NCBI GenBank assembly: GCA_040880125.1
Contig: JBBDJB010000012.1
Location: 1 to 64,000 of the forward strand
Source of the DNA: JBBDJB01 sp040880125
GTDB taxonomy: Bacteria; Planctomycetota; Planctomycetia; Pirellulales; JBBDJB01
Length of the DNA stretch: 64,000 nucleotides
Direction of reading: 5' to 3'
Positions 25,649 through 35,951 of the stretch are shown here, piece after piece. Every line of letters starts with the position of its first letter. Position 1 is the stretch's first letter. A program made the translations under genes and the position numbers. The notes beneath the pieces were generated by a model that was not told the origin of the DNA, did no database searches, and worked only from the letters and a program-made list of their open reading frames with translations.

Positions 25649-26437
25649 ATGAAGATACGTTGTGCATCGTTGGCGTTGACCCTCGTGCTGGCGCTGGGCG
25701 ATCTGTCCGCATCCGCCGCTGAATGGGGGACGATCAAGGGCCGATTCGTTTACGACGGTCCGCCGCCCACGCCGGAAAAAATCGAGGTGACCAAGGACGT
25801 CGAAGTCTGCTCGCTGCACCCCCTGATCGATGAATCGCTGCTGGTCAGCGAAGAGGGCGGTTTGGCGAACGTGGCCGTGTTCATTCGCGTCCCCCGCGGC
25901 GAAAAGCTGGAAGTACATCCGGACTACGCGGAGGCGGCGGAGAAGCCGCTGGTGCTCGACAACATGCATTGCCGGTTCGAGCCGCACGTGGCACTGTTGC
26001 GTACCGGCCAGCCGCTGCTCTTGAAGAATTCCGACCCGGTCGGCCACAACACGAACGTGCAGTTCATCAGCGGCCAGAGCTTCAATATGTTGATTCCGGC
26101 CAATGGATCGGTGGAGCAGCAGGTCGCGCGGGCGGAAGCCTTCCCCGGCAAAGTCGCCTGCAACATCCACCCGTGGATGACCGGCTACCTGTTTGTCCGT
26201 GACGATCCGTACCTGGCGATTTCCGACAAGGACGGCAAGTTCGAGCTCAAGAACGTCCCGGCCGGAGAGCACGAGTTTCAACTTTGGCAGGAAAAGGCCG
26301 GTTACCTGGGGCAGGTCACGATTGGCGGAGATCCGACCGATCCGGCCGCCCGCGGCCGCATCACTCTTGAGGTGAAAGCCGAAGAACTGGACCTGGGCGA
26401 GATCAAAGTCAGCCCTGATCAATTCAAAGACCGCTAG
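25649..26437 (+). CDS. Cupredoxin-like electron carrier, paralogue 1
   Basis: A 262-residue secreted protein with signal peptide (LALTLVLALGDLSASA) starting at ATG 25649, preceded by GAGG. The core is a beta-rich domain with a likely copper site: H133 in VGHNTN and C171, H174 and M177 in CNIHPWM, the order H...CxxHxxM of type-1 copper proteins. A carboxypeptidase-regulatory-like strand set follows (DGKFELKNVPAGEHEFQLWQE). It has CSLHP near residue 53, shared with paralogue 2. It lacks a lipobox, so it is probably soluble in the periplasm. First of three tandem paralogues between the octahaem cytochrome and the oxidase. Copper binding is inferred from the motif. Confidence 0.85.
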   Translation: MKIRCASLALTLVLALGDLSASAAEWGTIKGRFVYDGPPPTPEKIEVTKDVEVCSLHPLIDESLLVSEEGGLANVAVFIRVPRGEKLEVHPDYAEAAEKPLVLDNMHCRFEPHVALLRTGQPLLLKNSDPVGHNTNVQFISGQSFNMLIPANGSVEQQVARAEAFPGKVACNIHPWMTGYLFVRDDPYLAISDKDGKFELKNVPAGEHEFQLWQEKAGYLGQVTIGGDPTDPAARGRITLEVKAEELDLGEIKVSPDQFKDR

Positions 26438-26466
26438 GGCTTTGGCCATACGAAAGGACGTCTGTC

Positions 26467-27378
26467 ATGAACCTGTTACGATCAACCGCGATTCTGGCCG
26501 CGCTGTGCGTGCTGCCGCTTACCGCCGGATGCGGCGGTGGCGACGAGGCCGCCGACAACGCGCAGCCCAGCGCCGACTTTGTCCTGCCCGAACAGCCGCA
26601 AACGGCCCAGCAGACGCCCGGCGCGGGCTCGGGCGACGCGGCCACCTCCGGCGATGCGACCGAAGGCTGGGGCGACGTGGTCGGACAGTTCGTCTACGTC
26701 GGCACGCCGCCGGTACCGGAGAAGGTTTCACTGACCAAGGACACCGAGGTCTGCTCGATGCACCACCCAGTGGATGAGAGCCTGATGGTGGCTGAGGACG
26801 GTGGCGTGGCCAATATCGTGGTCCATTTGCGACCAGCCCGCGGACAGACCGTCTCTCGCGTGCACCCGGACTACGAATCGACGGCCGACGAGCATATCGT
26901 GCTGGATAACCAGTTTTGCCGGTTTGATCCGCATGTAGCGCTGTTACGCACCAGCCAGACGCTCGAGATTAAGAACTCCGATCCGGTGCCTCACAACACC
27001 AACGTGAAGTTTGTAAGCGGACAAGGTTTTAATCCGATCGTGCCTGCCGGCGAGTCAAGCGAGCAGCAAATCTCTCAGTCGGAGGCCTTTCCGGGTACGG
27101 TAAGCTGCAACATCCATCCGTGGATGGCAGGCTGGGTAGTCGTCCAGGACCATCCGTACATGGCCGTGTCCGCCAAGGACGGTACCTTCACGATCAAGAA
27201 TCTGCCCACAGGCGAACACGAGTTTCAGCTTTGGCAGGAGAAAGTGGGCTTCCTTGCCGACACGTCGACCGCCAAGGGAGCGACCAACCGCCAGGGCCGC
27301 GTTACGCTCACCATCGAACCCGGCACCAACGACCTGGGCAAGATCGAACTGCCTGCCGCCATGTTCGAAAAGAATTAG
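26467..27378 (+). CDS. Cupredoxin-like lipoprotein, paralogue 2
   Basis: A 303-residue lipoprotein (lipobox LTAGC at about residues 18-22, then a flexible Gly/Ala/Gln-rich linker to about 65). The domain is closely similar to the preceding gene product. Shared features are TKDTEVCSMHHPVDESL, H176 in VPHNTN, C214, H217 and M220 in CNIHPWM, and DGTFTIKNLPTGEHEFQLWQE. It would place a copper carrier on the membrane surface. Thirty bp downstream of paralogue 1. Redox role inferred from the motif and from its place between a quinol-oxidising complex and a terminal oxidase. Confidence 0.85.
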   Translation: MNLLRSTAILAALCVLPLTAGCGGGDEAADNAQPSADFVLPEQPQTAQQTPGAGSGDAATSGDATEGWGDVVGQFVYVGTPPVPEKVSLTKDTEVCSMHHPVDESLMVAEDGGVANIVVHLRPARGQTVSRVHPDYESTADEHIVLDNQFCRFDPHVALLRTSQTLEIKNSDPVPHNTNVKFVSGQGFNPIVPAGESSEQQISQSEAFPGTVSCNIHPWMAGWVVVQDHPYMAVSAKDGTFTIKNLPTGEHEFQLWQEKVGFLADTSTAKGATNRQGRVTLTIEPGTNDLGKIELPAAMFEKN

Positions 27379-27417
27379 TTACGTCGTAATCAGTCCGCAG
27401 ACACGGATCTTTACCTG

Positions 27418-28329
27418 ATGATGCACTCAGTCCGCCGTGCCGCCGCCTTGCTGCTCGCCGCGTGCACGGCCGCCGCTTCGGTCGGTTGCCAGCGTACGCT
27501 GCCGCCCGATCAGGAGGCACACTCGGGCAATGCCCAACAGCTCCGCACCTATTTGATGTCGTCCAGCACGGCGGCCGGGGGCGCGGGCGCGGCGGCACAG
27601 CCGCAGGGGACCGGCTGGGCTACGCTCCGCGGAACCTTCACCTACCAGGGTGACGCACCCGCGCGGCAGCCGATCTCGATCACCAAGGAGCCGGAGATCT
27701 GCGCTCCCGGCGGCGGGGCGGTGCTCGACCAGGTGCTGCTGGTCGACGAGCAATCCGGCGGGATCCAGAACGTCGTTGTGTTCCTGCGGCGTGCCAGCCG
27801 CGTGCACGACTCGGCCCAACCGAGCACTGAGCAGGTAGAGTTCGACCAGAAAAACTGCCTGTTCACGACGCACGTGCAAACGATGACGGTCGGCCAGCCG
27901 CTGCTTCTGCTCAATAGCGACCCCACCGGGCACAATGCGAGCATTGATCAGTACAGCTTCAACCAGTTGATCCCCGCGAACGAAAGCCTGGTGTACGCAC
28001 CGCCCAGCGAGGCGCCGTTCCCCATTTCCGTAACGTGCAGCATTCATCCGTGGATGCTGGCGTATCTCTTTCCGCGCGATAATGGTTACGTCGCCGTGAC
28101 GGGGCCGGACGGAAAATTCGAAATCGCCAACGTGCCCGCGGGCGAAGAGTTGGAATTTCAGGTCTGGCACGAAAACGCCACGGGGCCCGGCAATGGCCTA
28201 GTGCTCGACACGCCGGAGGCGAAAGAGCTCGGCTGGACCTCGCGCGGGCGCTTCAACTTGACATTAGAGGAGAACGCCCAGGCCGATCTCGAGTTAACCG
28301 TTCCCGGTAGCGCCTTTCAACGGAACTAA
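27418..28329 (+). CDS. Cupredoxin-like lipoprotein, paralogue 3 (divergent)
   Basis: A 303-residue lipoprotein with lipobox ASVGC near residue 24. The putative copper ligands remain: H172 in TGHNAS and C207, H210 and M213 in CSIHPWM. The spacing is shorter (35 rather than 38 residues between H and C). The early CS(L/M)H pair of the other two copies is replaced by CAPGGG, and the surrounding loop is different. It ends with a beta strand set like the paralogues. ATG at 27418 or the next codon at 27421. Probably an older duplicate with altered partner or potential (inference). Confidence 0.82.
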   Translation: MMHSVRRAAALLLAACTAAASVGCQRTLPPDQEAHSGNAQQLRTYLMSSSTAAGGAGAAAQPQGTGWATLRGTFTYQGDAPARQPISITKEPEICAPGGGAVLDQVLLVDEQSGGIQNVVVFLRRASRVHDSAQPSTEQVEFDQKNCLFTTHVQTMTVGQPLLLLNSDPTGHNASIDQYSFNQLIPANESLVYAPPSEAPFPISVTCSIHPWMLAYLFPRDNGYVAVTGPDGKFEIANVPAGEELEFQVWHENATGPGNGLVLDTPEAKELGWTSRGRFNLTLEENAQADLELTVPGSAFQRN

Positions 28330-28450
28330 AAGGAGTACCGCGCCCGCGGTGCGAGTCGAGCCGTCGCTGGCGATGTCTTCGGCCGCCGGTCAAGGCCCAC
28401 GCGTTTCTCTCGTCCGATCCCACCGGTTTCGATAACGTCACTGATTACCC

Positions 28451-29653
28451 ATGACACAGCCTTTCAAGTCGACGCGCAACGCGCGGTTTCTCGTCATCCT
28501 GTTGGCGGGGCTGGCCGCGCTGTCCGGATGCGGCCGCTCCGAGCCGGCCCGCTATCACTTGAACATGGTCGAAATGACCGACAAGGGGATCAGCGCGCAA
28601 TACCAGGTCGAGATCGCCACCATCTTGGAAGCGATGTTCGGCACGCCCGATGAGCCATTCGTCCTGCCGGAGACGGGCCTAGACATCAACAAGCTACGCC
28701 TGGCGTCCGGCCCGGCGTGGAGTGATGAAGAAGGGACCAATCACGGACTCTATCGCCGCCACTGCGCCCATTGCCATGGAGTCACGGGCGACGGGGCCGG
28801 CCCGACGGCGCTGTTTTTGAACCCCTATCCGCGCGACTATCGGCAGGGAAAATTCAAGTTCAAGTCGACCGAGCGAGCGGCACAGCCCACGGCACACGAT
28901 TTGCGCGAGATCCTGCGCCAGGGCATACCCGGCACGGCGATGCCCAGCTTCCGGCTGCACCCTTCCAGGGAAATCGATGCACTGGTCGAGTACGTGAAGT
29001 ACCTGAGCATGCGCGGCCAGATGGAAACGGCCCTGGCGAACTTCGTCATGTTCCAACTGGGGGAAGGCGAGTCGCTTTCCCAGTACGCGAACGTGTACGT
29101 GGACGAGTTGCTGTCGCCGATCGCCGAAGGCTGGGCGGGTGCCGAGGACCAGGTGATTCATCCCGATCCGCAGCTTGCGCCGCCGCCGCGCAACGAGCGC
29201 GACCCGGAGGCGCTGGCCGCCTCGATCGCCAAAGGCCGCGAACTGTTCTACGGCACGAAAGCGAACTGCCTGGAGTGCCACGGGCCGACGGCCCTGGGGG
29301 ACGGCATGACCACCGACCAGGATGACTGGAGCAAGGCCGTCAAACAATTCGCCGCAAACCACGACCAAGTCACTCCGGTAGAACTGGGCGCGCTTCCGCC
29401 GCGTGACGTGCGTCCGCGAAATCTCCGTTTGGGGGTGTTCCGCGGAGGGCGCCGTCCTATTGATATTTACCGCCGGCTGCACGCGGGCATCAACGGCACG
29501 CCGATGCCCGCGGTCGGTCCGGCCACACCGGGCGCCACCGGCACGGTGACGCCCGATCAGATCTGGAATCTGGTCGACTATGTACTATCGCTGCCCTACG
29601 ACGCGACCACGCAAGAGCCGGCGCTGCTCTCGAACGTCCGCGAGCGGCTGTAG
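28451..29653 (+). CDS. Dihaem cytochrome c lipoprotein
   Basis: A 400-residue lipoprotein (lipobox LSGCG near residue 26). Two haem sites: C105-A-H-C-H and C273-L-E-C-H, each in a class-I-like domain. Candidate axial methionines lie in GTAMPSF and GTPMPAV. It resembles the cytochrome c lipoproteins next to planctomycete cytochrome oxidases. The following oxidase subunit II has no haem-c domain, so this protein is the likely immediate electron donor (inference). Its gene is 121 bp after paralogue 3 and 68 bp before coxB; a CGGCCG inverted repeat lies in the latter gap. Confidence 0.9.
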   Translation: MTQPFKSTRNARFLVILLAGLAALSGCGRSEPARYHLNMVEMTDKGISAQYQVEIATILEAMFGTPDEPFVLPETGLDINKLRLASGPAWSDEEGTNHGLYRRHCAHCHGVTGDGAGPTALFLNPYPRDYRQGKFKFKSTERAAQPTAHDLREILRQGIPGTAMPSFRLHPSREIDALVEYVKYLSMRGQMETALANFVMFQLGEGESLSQYANVYVDELLSPIAEGWAGAEDQVIHPDPQLAPPPRNERDPEALAASIAKGRELFYGTKANCLECHGPTALGDGMTTDQDDWSKAVKQFAANHDQVTPVELGALPPRDVRPRNLRLGVFRGGRRPIDIYRRLHAGINGTPMPAVGPATPGATGTVTPDQIWNLVDYVLSLPYDATTQEPALLSNVRERL

Positions 29654-29721
29654 TGGTATCGCAAGCAACAAGCTACGGCGGCCGAAAAGCGGCCGGTTGA
29701 AGTAGACGCTGGAGACGAGTT

Positions 29722-30495
29722 GTGAACAAGGTTTGGAGCTTGCTGTTTCTCGCCGTGCCGGTATTCGGCGTCGCGACGTTTGTCGCCGCGCCCTACTTCA
29801 ATCACTGGTTGCCGCGCGACGTCTCCGAACACGGTCGGATGATCGACCACCTGTTCATGTTCATCCTCTGGCTGACGGGCTTTGTGTTTGTCGGCACCGA
29901 GGTTGCGATCTTCTGGTTCATGTGGCGGTACAACGACCGAGTGAACCGCGAGCCCGCCCGCTTTATGCACGGCAGCCATAGCCTGGAGCTGGTATGGACG
30001 ATCCTCCCGGCGGCGATCCTGCTGTTCATTGCCATTTATCAGATGGACGCCTGGGCGGGCTCCAAGATGCGCCGCCCGGACATCGCACCGACGGCCGAAG
30101 TAACCGGGCGGCAGTTCGAGTGGCGGCTGCGGTATCCCGGCCCCGACGGCGTTCTGGATACCGCGGACGACATCCACCACGTCAATGATCTGCACCTGCC
30201 GGTGGGCGAGGAGGTGCTGTTGGTCGTCAAAAGCGAGGACGTGCTGCACAGCTTCTTCCTTCCGAATCTGCGCATCAAGCAGGACGTGGTGCCGGGCATG
30301 AAACAGTACGTCTGGTTCAAGGCCAACGAGACGGGCCAATTCGACATCGTCTGCGCGGAACTGTGCGGCTGGGGCCATTACAAGATGAAGGGCCAGGTGA
30401 CGCTCGAATCCCGCGAGGAATTCGACGCCTGGCTCGCCCAGCAGTACGAGCAAGAGCAGGCCACCTTAGAACAAACAACGACCGACGAGGGTTAG
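29722..30495 (+). CDS. coxB: Cytochrome c oxidase subunit II
   Basis: CuA-bearing subunit that receives electrons from cytochrome c. It has 257 residues from a GTG at 29722 with GGAGACGAG upstream. Two N-terminal helices (about 5-25 and 40-65, with a third hydrophobic segment near 90-110) are followed by the cupredoxin domain. CuA ligands: H176 in VLHSFFLP, C211, C215, H219 and M222 in CAELCGWGHYKM, with the bridging glutamate E213. No CxxCH, so it is not a caa3-type fusion. Forms an operon with coxA six bp downstream. Confidence 0.97.
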   Translation: MNKVWSLLFLAVPVFGVATFVAAPYFNHWLPRDVSEHGRMIDHLFMFILWLTGFVFVGTEVAIFWFMWRYNDRVNREPARFMHGSHSLELVWTILPAAILLFIAIYQMDAWAGSKMRRPDIAPTAEVTGRQFEWRLRYPGPDGVLDTADDIHHVNDLHLPVGEEVLLVVKSEDVLHSFFLPNLRIKQDVVPGMKQYVWFKANETGQFDIVCAELCGWGHYKMKGQVTLESREEFDAWLAQQYEQEQATLEQTTTDEG

Positions 30496-30501
30496 GACGC
30501 G

Positions 30502-32319
<1,818 letters not shown>

Positions 32320-32375
32320 CCAGTACTCTTCGATTTCATTTGCCCGCTTTCGCATCACTGCTTCGGTACTCCGCT

Positions 32376-33392
32376 GTGACTCACCCGTCCCCCCAACTCG
32401 CCGGAACCTGGTCGCACCGCTTGGCGGTGGTGCTCGCCGGGCTTACCTTTCCGCTGATTTGGGTCGGAGGATTGGTCACCACGACCGACGCGGGCATGTC
32501 CGTGCCCGACTGGCCGAACACGTACGGCTATAATCTCTTCCTATATCCCTGGCAGACGTGGCTCTTCGGCCCGTGGGACCTGTTCGTGGAACACGGCCAC
32601 CGGCTGTTGGCGTCGCTGGTGGGGCTGGTCACGATTGCTCTGGCGGTCGTGCTGTGGCGAACCGACCCGCGGCAGTCGCTCCGCATCGCGGGACTGGTAG
32701 CAGTCGCCGGAGTCGTGGGGCAGGGCGTGCTGGGCGGCATGCGCGTGCTGATGGATGAGCGGACGTTGGCCATGATTCACGGCTGCGTGGGGCCGGCGTT
32801 TTTTGCTTTCGTCGTCACGCTCTGTGTGGTGACGTCCCGCCGCTGGAGGTCACCGTCGGCCGACATGCCTCCGCGTGCGGCGAGCGGAATGAAGCAGGTG
32901 GCGGTCGTCACCGTCGTGGTGGCATATTTGCAGCTCATGCTCGGCGCGGTTCTGCGGCATATGCCGGCGGGCTCGCAGCCCGGGCTGTTCCGCGCCGCTG
33001 TTTTTTTTCATCTGATCATGGCGGCCGCGCTCGCTGTGCAGGTCGTTTTGCTACGGCGCCAGGCCGGTTATACGGGCGACGCAGGCCTCGCGACGCGGCG
33101 CGCCGCAAACGGCCTGCTCGCGCTGGTCGCGTTTCAGATCGCGCTGGGCAGCGCCACGTGGATCGCCAAGTACGGCTGGCCACCGCTGGTGGCCTCCTAC
33201 AGTTGGACGGCCGGTTATGTCATTCGGGCCGAAAGCCTATTCCAGACGCACGTGGTGACGGCGCACGTCGCCACCGGTTCGCTGATCTTGGCGCTTGCCG
33301 TCTCGCTGGCCGTTGTTTCAGGCGGTCGCGTCCGCACGGCTGCGTCGGGGCGAAAGCTTTCGGCATCGGCAGCCATGGAGCTGGTCGCATGA
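32376..33392 (+). CDS. ctaA: Haem A synthase
   Basis: COX15/CtaA oxidises the methyl group of haem O to give haem A for the oxidase. 338 residues from a GTG at 32376 (MTHPSPQLAGTWSHRLA); a TTG at 32340 is less likely. Eight hydrophobic helices. Likely haem-ligand histidines lie in VEHGHRLLAS, MIHGCVG, FFHLIMA and VTAHVATG, the family pattern. GGLVTTTDAGMSVPDWP is a diagnostic early motif. The last codons overlap ctaB by ATGA, so the two are co-translated. Confidence 0.95.
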   Translation: MTHPSPQLAGTWSHRLAVVLAGLTFPLIWVGGLVTTTDAGMSVPDWPNTYGYNLFLYPWQTWLFGPWDLFVEHGHRLLASLVGLVTIALAVVLWRTDPRQSLRIAGLVAVAGVVGQGVLGGMRVLMDERTLAMIHGCVGPAFFAFVVTLCVVTSRRWRSPSADMPPRAASGMKQVAVVTVVVAYLQLMLGAVLRHMPAGSQPGLFRAAVFFHLIMAAALAVQVVLLRRQAGYTGDAGLATRRAANGLLALVAFQIALGSATWIAKYGWPPLVASYSWTAGYVIRAESLFQTHVVTAHVATGSLILALAVSLAVVSGGRVRTAASGRKLSASAAMELVA

Positions 33393-34303
33393 GTTCGACC
33401 CCATCCACCGTCGTCTGCCAGCCGCGGCGAACGTCGCTTGCGCTCCGTCTGGTCGACTACATGGAACTGACCAAGCCGCGCATCGCGATGTTGGAACTGG
33501 CGACGGTCGCCGTGGCGGCCTTCCTGGCCGCACCCGAGGCGCTTTCCGCGGGACTTTTGTTTCACGCCCTGATGGGAACGGCTCTTGTCGCGGCCAGCGC
33601 CAGCATCTTCAACCAATGGCTCGAACGCCATAGCGACGCCCAAATGACGCGGACGGCGGGGCGGCCGCTGCCATCGGGTCGGGTGGGCAGTGCCGAGGCG
33701 GTCGCGTTGGGGCTGGTGACGCTCGTCGCAGGCCTTGCGCAACTCGCGTTGGTCGTGAACCTCCCGACGGCCGCCGTGGGGCTGGCAAGCTGGCTGCTGT
33801 ACGTCGCCGTTTATACGCCGCTCAAATCGCGCACCACCGCCAACACTCTGATCGGCGCAGTCGCGGGCGCGCTACCGGTGTGGATGGGGTGGCTGGCGAC
33901 CGGCCAGCCGCTCGACGTGAAGGCGACGGCCCTGTTTTTGATCGTGTTCCTCTGGCAGTTTCCCCACTTCATGGCGATCGCCTGGATCTACCGCCAACAG
34001 TACCGCGCGGCCGGCGCAAAGATGCTGACGGTGGTCGATCCCAGCGGCGTTCGCGCCGGGGCCCAGGCCGTTATCGCGGCGATCGTGCTGATCCCCATAA
34101 GCCTGCTCCCGGCGGTTCTGCCGATGGCCGGCAGCGCGCTGATTTGCTTCGCCGGGGTGCTGGTGCTGGGCGTCGGGCAGCTCCTCTGCGCCGTGGCGTT
34201 TCTGGTTCGGCGGAGCGAGACCAGTGCCCAGCGGTTACTGTGGGCCAGCCTGATTTACCTGCCGGCCATCCTGATGCTGTTGATGTTAACTACGCCCGTC
34301 TAG
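33389..34303 (+). CDS. ctaB: Protohaem IX farnesyltransferase (haem O synthase)
   Basis: UbiA-family prenyltransferase that adds farnesyl to haem B; supplies haem O to CtaA. 304 residues from the ATG at 33389 (MSSTPSTVVCQPRRTS), which overlaps the ctaA stop. Core motifs: DYMELTKPRIAML, the allylic diphosphate site SIFNQWLERHSDAQMTRT followed by AGRPLPSG, and the second site with YTPLKSRTT. About nine helices. A much longer frame opening at 33158 covers the end of ctaA and is not used. Confidence 0.96.
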   Translation: MSSTPSTVVCQPRRTSLALRLVDYMELTKPRIAMLELATVAVAAFLAAPEALSAGLLFHALMGTALVAASASIFNQWLERHSDAQMTRTAGRPLPSGRVGSAEAVALGLVTLVAGLAQLALVVNLPTAAVGLASWLLYVAVYTPLKSRTTANTLIGAVAGALPVWMGWLATGQPLDVKATALFLIVFLWQFPHFMAIAWIYRQQYRAAGAKMLTVVDPSGVRAGAQAVIAAIVLIPISLLPAVLPMAGSALICFAGVLVLGVGQLLCAVAFLVRRSETSAQRLLWASLIYLPAILMLLMLTTPV

Positions 34304-34341
34304 CGAGCCGGGCAGCCTTCCCAAAGTAGCCCTTGCTAACC

Positions 34342-35286
34342 ATGAGTCACGACGAGCACAGCGCCCACCCGGGCTTCGATTACCAACCGGCACTGCCGAT
34401 CCCCAACGGCAAGGTTTGCGTCTGGCTGTTTCTGTCGACGGAGATCATGTTCTTCGCCGCGCTGATCGGCACGTACATCGTGCTGCGGTTCGGCGCGCTG
34501 GTGTGGCCGCATCCGAGTCAGGTACACCTCAGTGAGCCGATCGGGGCGATGAACACGTTCATCTTGATTTGTTCCAGCGTGACCGTTGTGCTCGCCCTGG
34601 AGATGAGCAAAAAGAACAACGCCGCCGCCGCCAAGGGCTGGATCCTTCTGACGCTGATCCTGGGCTCCCTATTTGTCGGTGTTAAGGGCTACGAGTACAA
34701 CGCGAAGTTTTCGCACCGTATCTATCCCGCCGCCGGACCTGGGCCGATCTACGAAAAGGCCGACATCTACTACGCGGCGGCCGTCCGCACTCGGCTGAAT
34801 GAACTGCAGACGGCGCTGCAGGCACAGGCGGAACCGAGCGAGCAGCAGCAACATCGGATCGAAGTGGTCCAGTCCATCCTGACCAACTATGTCGAGCCGG
34901 CCGAACAAGCCGCCGGTGAGAACGGCAACGCGGTCGAAGCCGAACAGGAACTGGAAGAATTGGCCAATGCGGTGATGCCGCTTCATCACGCGGCGCATGA
35001 TACCCAGGGCGCAGAAGCCGAAGTCCACCACGCCGGGCTGAACGACGAGCACTCCTGGCTGAAACTGCCGATTCGCATCCCCGGCGGAAACATGTGGGCC
35101 AGTACGTATTTCCTGCTCACCGGCTTTCACGCCATCCACGTCATCGTCGGGCTGATCGTGTTTGCCATCCTGCTGTTCATGCGGCTCGACGCGACCAAGG
35201 CCGGTGTCGTGGAGAATGTCGGACTATACTGGCACTTTGTCGACCTGGTGTGGATTTTCCTGTTTCCATTGCTCTACCTGTTTTGA
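34342..35286 (+). CDS. coxC: Cytochrome c oxidase subunit III with soluble insertion
   Basis: 314 residues from the ATG at 34342 (MSHDEHSAHPGFD). The N-terminal part has three helices (WLFLSTEIMFFAALIGTYIV, FILICSSVTVVLALEM, WILLTLILGSLFVGVKGYE). The C-terminal part has two (YFLLTGFHAIHVIVGLIVF and FVDLVWIFLFPLLYLF with YWHFVD), as in short bacterial subunit III. Between them, about residues 118-235, is a roughly 110-residue charged insertion (LNELQTALQAQ, EQQQHRIEVVQS, EAEQELEELANAV, then His-rich AEAEVHHAG). This looks helical and extracytoplasmic or cytoplasmic, and is absent from ordinary subunit III. Confidence 0.93.
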   Translation: MSHDEHSAHPGFDYQPALPIPNGKVCVWLFLSTEIMFFAALIGTYIVLRFGALVWPHPSQVHLSEPIGAMNTFILICSSVTVVLALEMSKKNNAAAAKGWILLTLILGSLFVGVKGYEYNAKFSHRIYPAAGPGPIYEKADIYYAAAVRTRLNELQTALQAQAEPSEQQQHRIEVVQSILTNYVEPAEQAAGENGNAVEAEQELEELANAVMPLHHAAHDTQGAEAEVHHAGLNDEHSWLKLPIRIPGGNMWASTYFLLTGFHAIHVIVGLIVFAILLFMRLDATKAGVVENVGLYWHFVDLVWIFLFPLLYLF

Positions 35287-35362
35287 CATCGCAACGAGCG
35301 GCAGCCCGGCGCCGCATGGCACCACGAGGCTTCCTTCACAAACCTACCGACGAGCTTTCGCC

Positions 35363-35830
35363 ATGAGCGACCATTCGCATAGCCACTCCGACAGTCACGG
35401 GCACGAGCACGATCACGCAGACCACGGCGGCCTGGGAAAATACATGGTGGTTTTCGCGGCGCTGTGCGTGTTAACGGGGGCGTCGTTCTTCACGTACTCG
35501 GACCTCTGGCCGTTCAAGGAAACGCCGCAGGTCGGCTGGGCCTTCATGATGGCGGTCTCCTGTACCAAGGCGATGCTGGTGATCCTGTTCTTCATGCATT
35601 TGCTGTGGGAAGCCAACTGGAAGTACGTGCTGACGGTGCCCGCCACGTTCATGTCGATCTTTCTCGTGCTGATGCTCGTGCCGGACATCGGCATGCGCTC
35701 GCACTACGTTTCCGAGGAGCGGCTTCGGCACATGGCCGTGCCGGAAGAGGCGCACGAGGACGGCCACCCTGCCGAAGAGGGCCACCAGCACGAAGGCGAG
35801 CCCGCGGCACCGGATGAAGCGCCGCACTGA
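35363..35830 (+). CDS. Cytochrome c oxidase subunit IV family protein
   Basis: 155 residues from the ATG at 35363. Three helices (KYMVVFAALCVLTGASFF, WAFMMAVSCTKAMLVILFFMHL, VLTVPATFMSIFLVLMLV) match the caa3-type subunit IV (COX4_pro) family; SCTKAMLVILFFMHL is diagnostic. Both ends are His-rich: HSHSHSDSHGHEHDHADHGG at the start and EDGHPAEEGHQHEGE at the end. These could bind metal, perhaps copper in transit to the oxidase (inference). Follows coxC by 76 bp. Confidence 0.93.
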   Translation: MSDHSHSHSDSHGHEHDHADHGGLGKYMVVFAALCVLTGASFFTYSDLWPFKETPQVGWAFMMAVSCTKAMLVILFFMHLLWEANWKYVLTVPATFMSIFLVLMLVPDIGMRSHYVSEERLRHMAVPEEAHEDGHPAEEGHQHEGEPAAPDEAPH

Positions 35831-35951
35831 TTCGGCCGGCCGAGCCGGACAGGCCGCCTCGATCAACGGTCGCTTGTTCGCTCCGGCGGATGCGCTCGCC
35901 GTGCGGTTTTGCTGTTCGTTGCTCCAATGCGAATTGCGCAACAGGCCCAAG

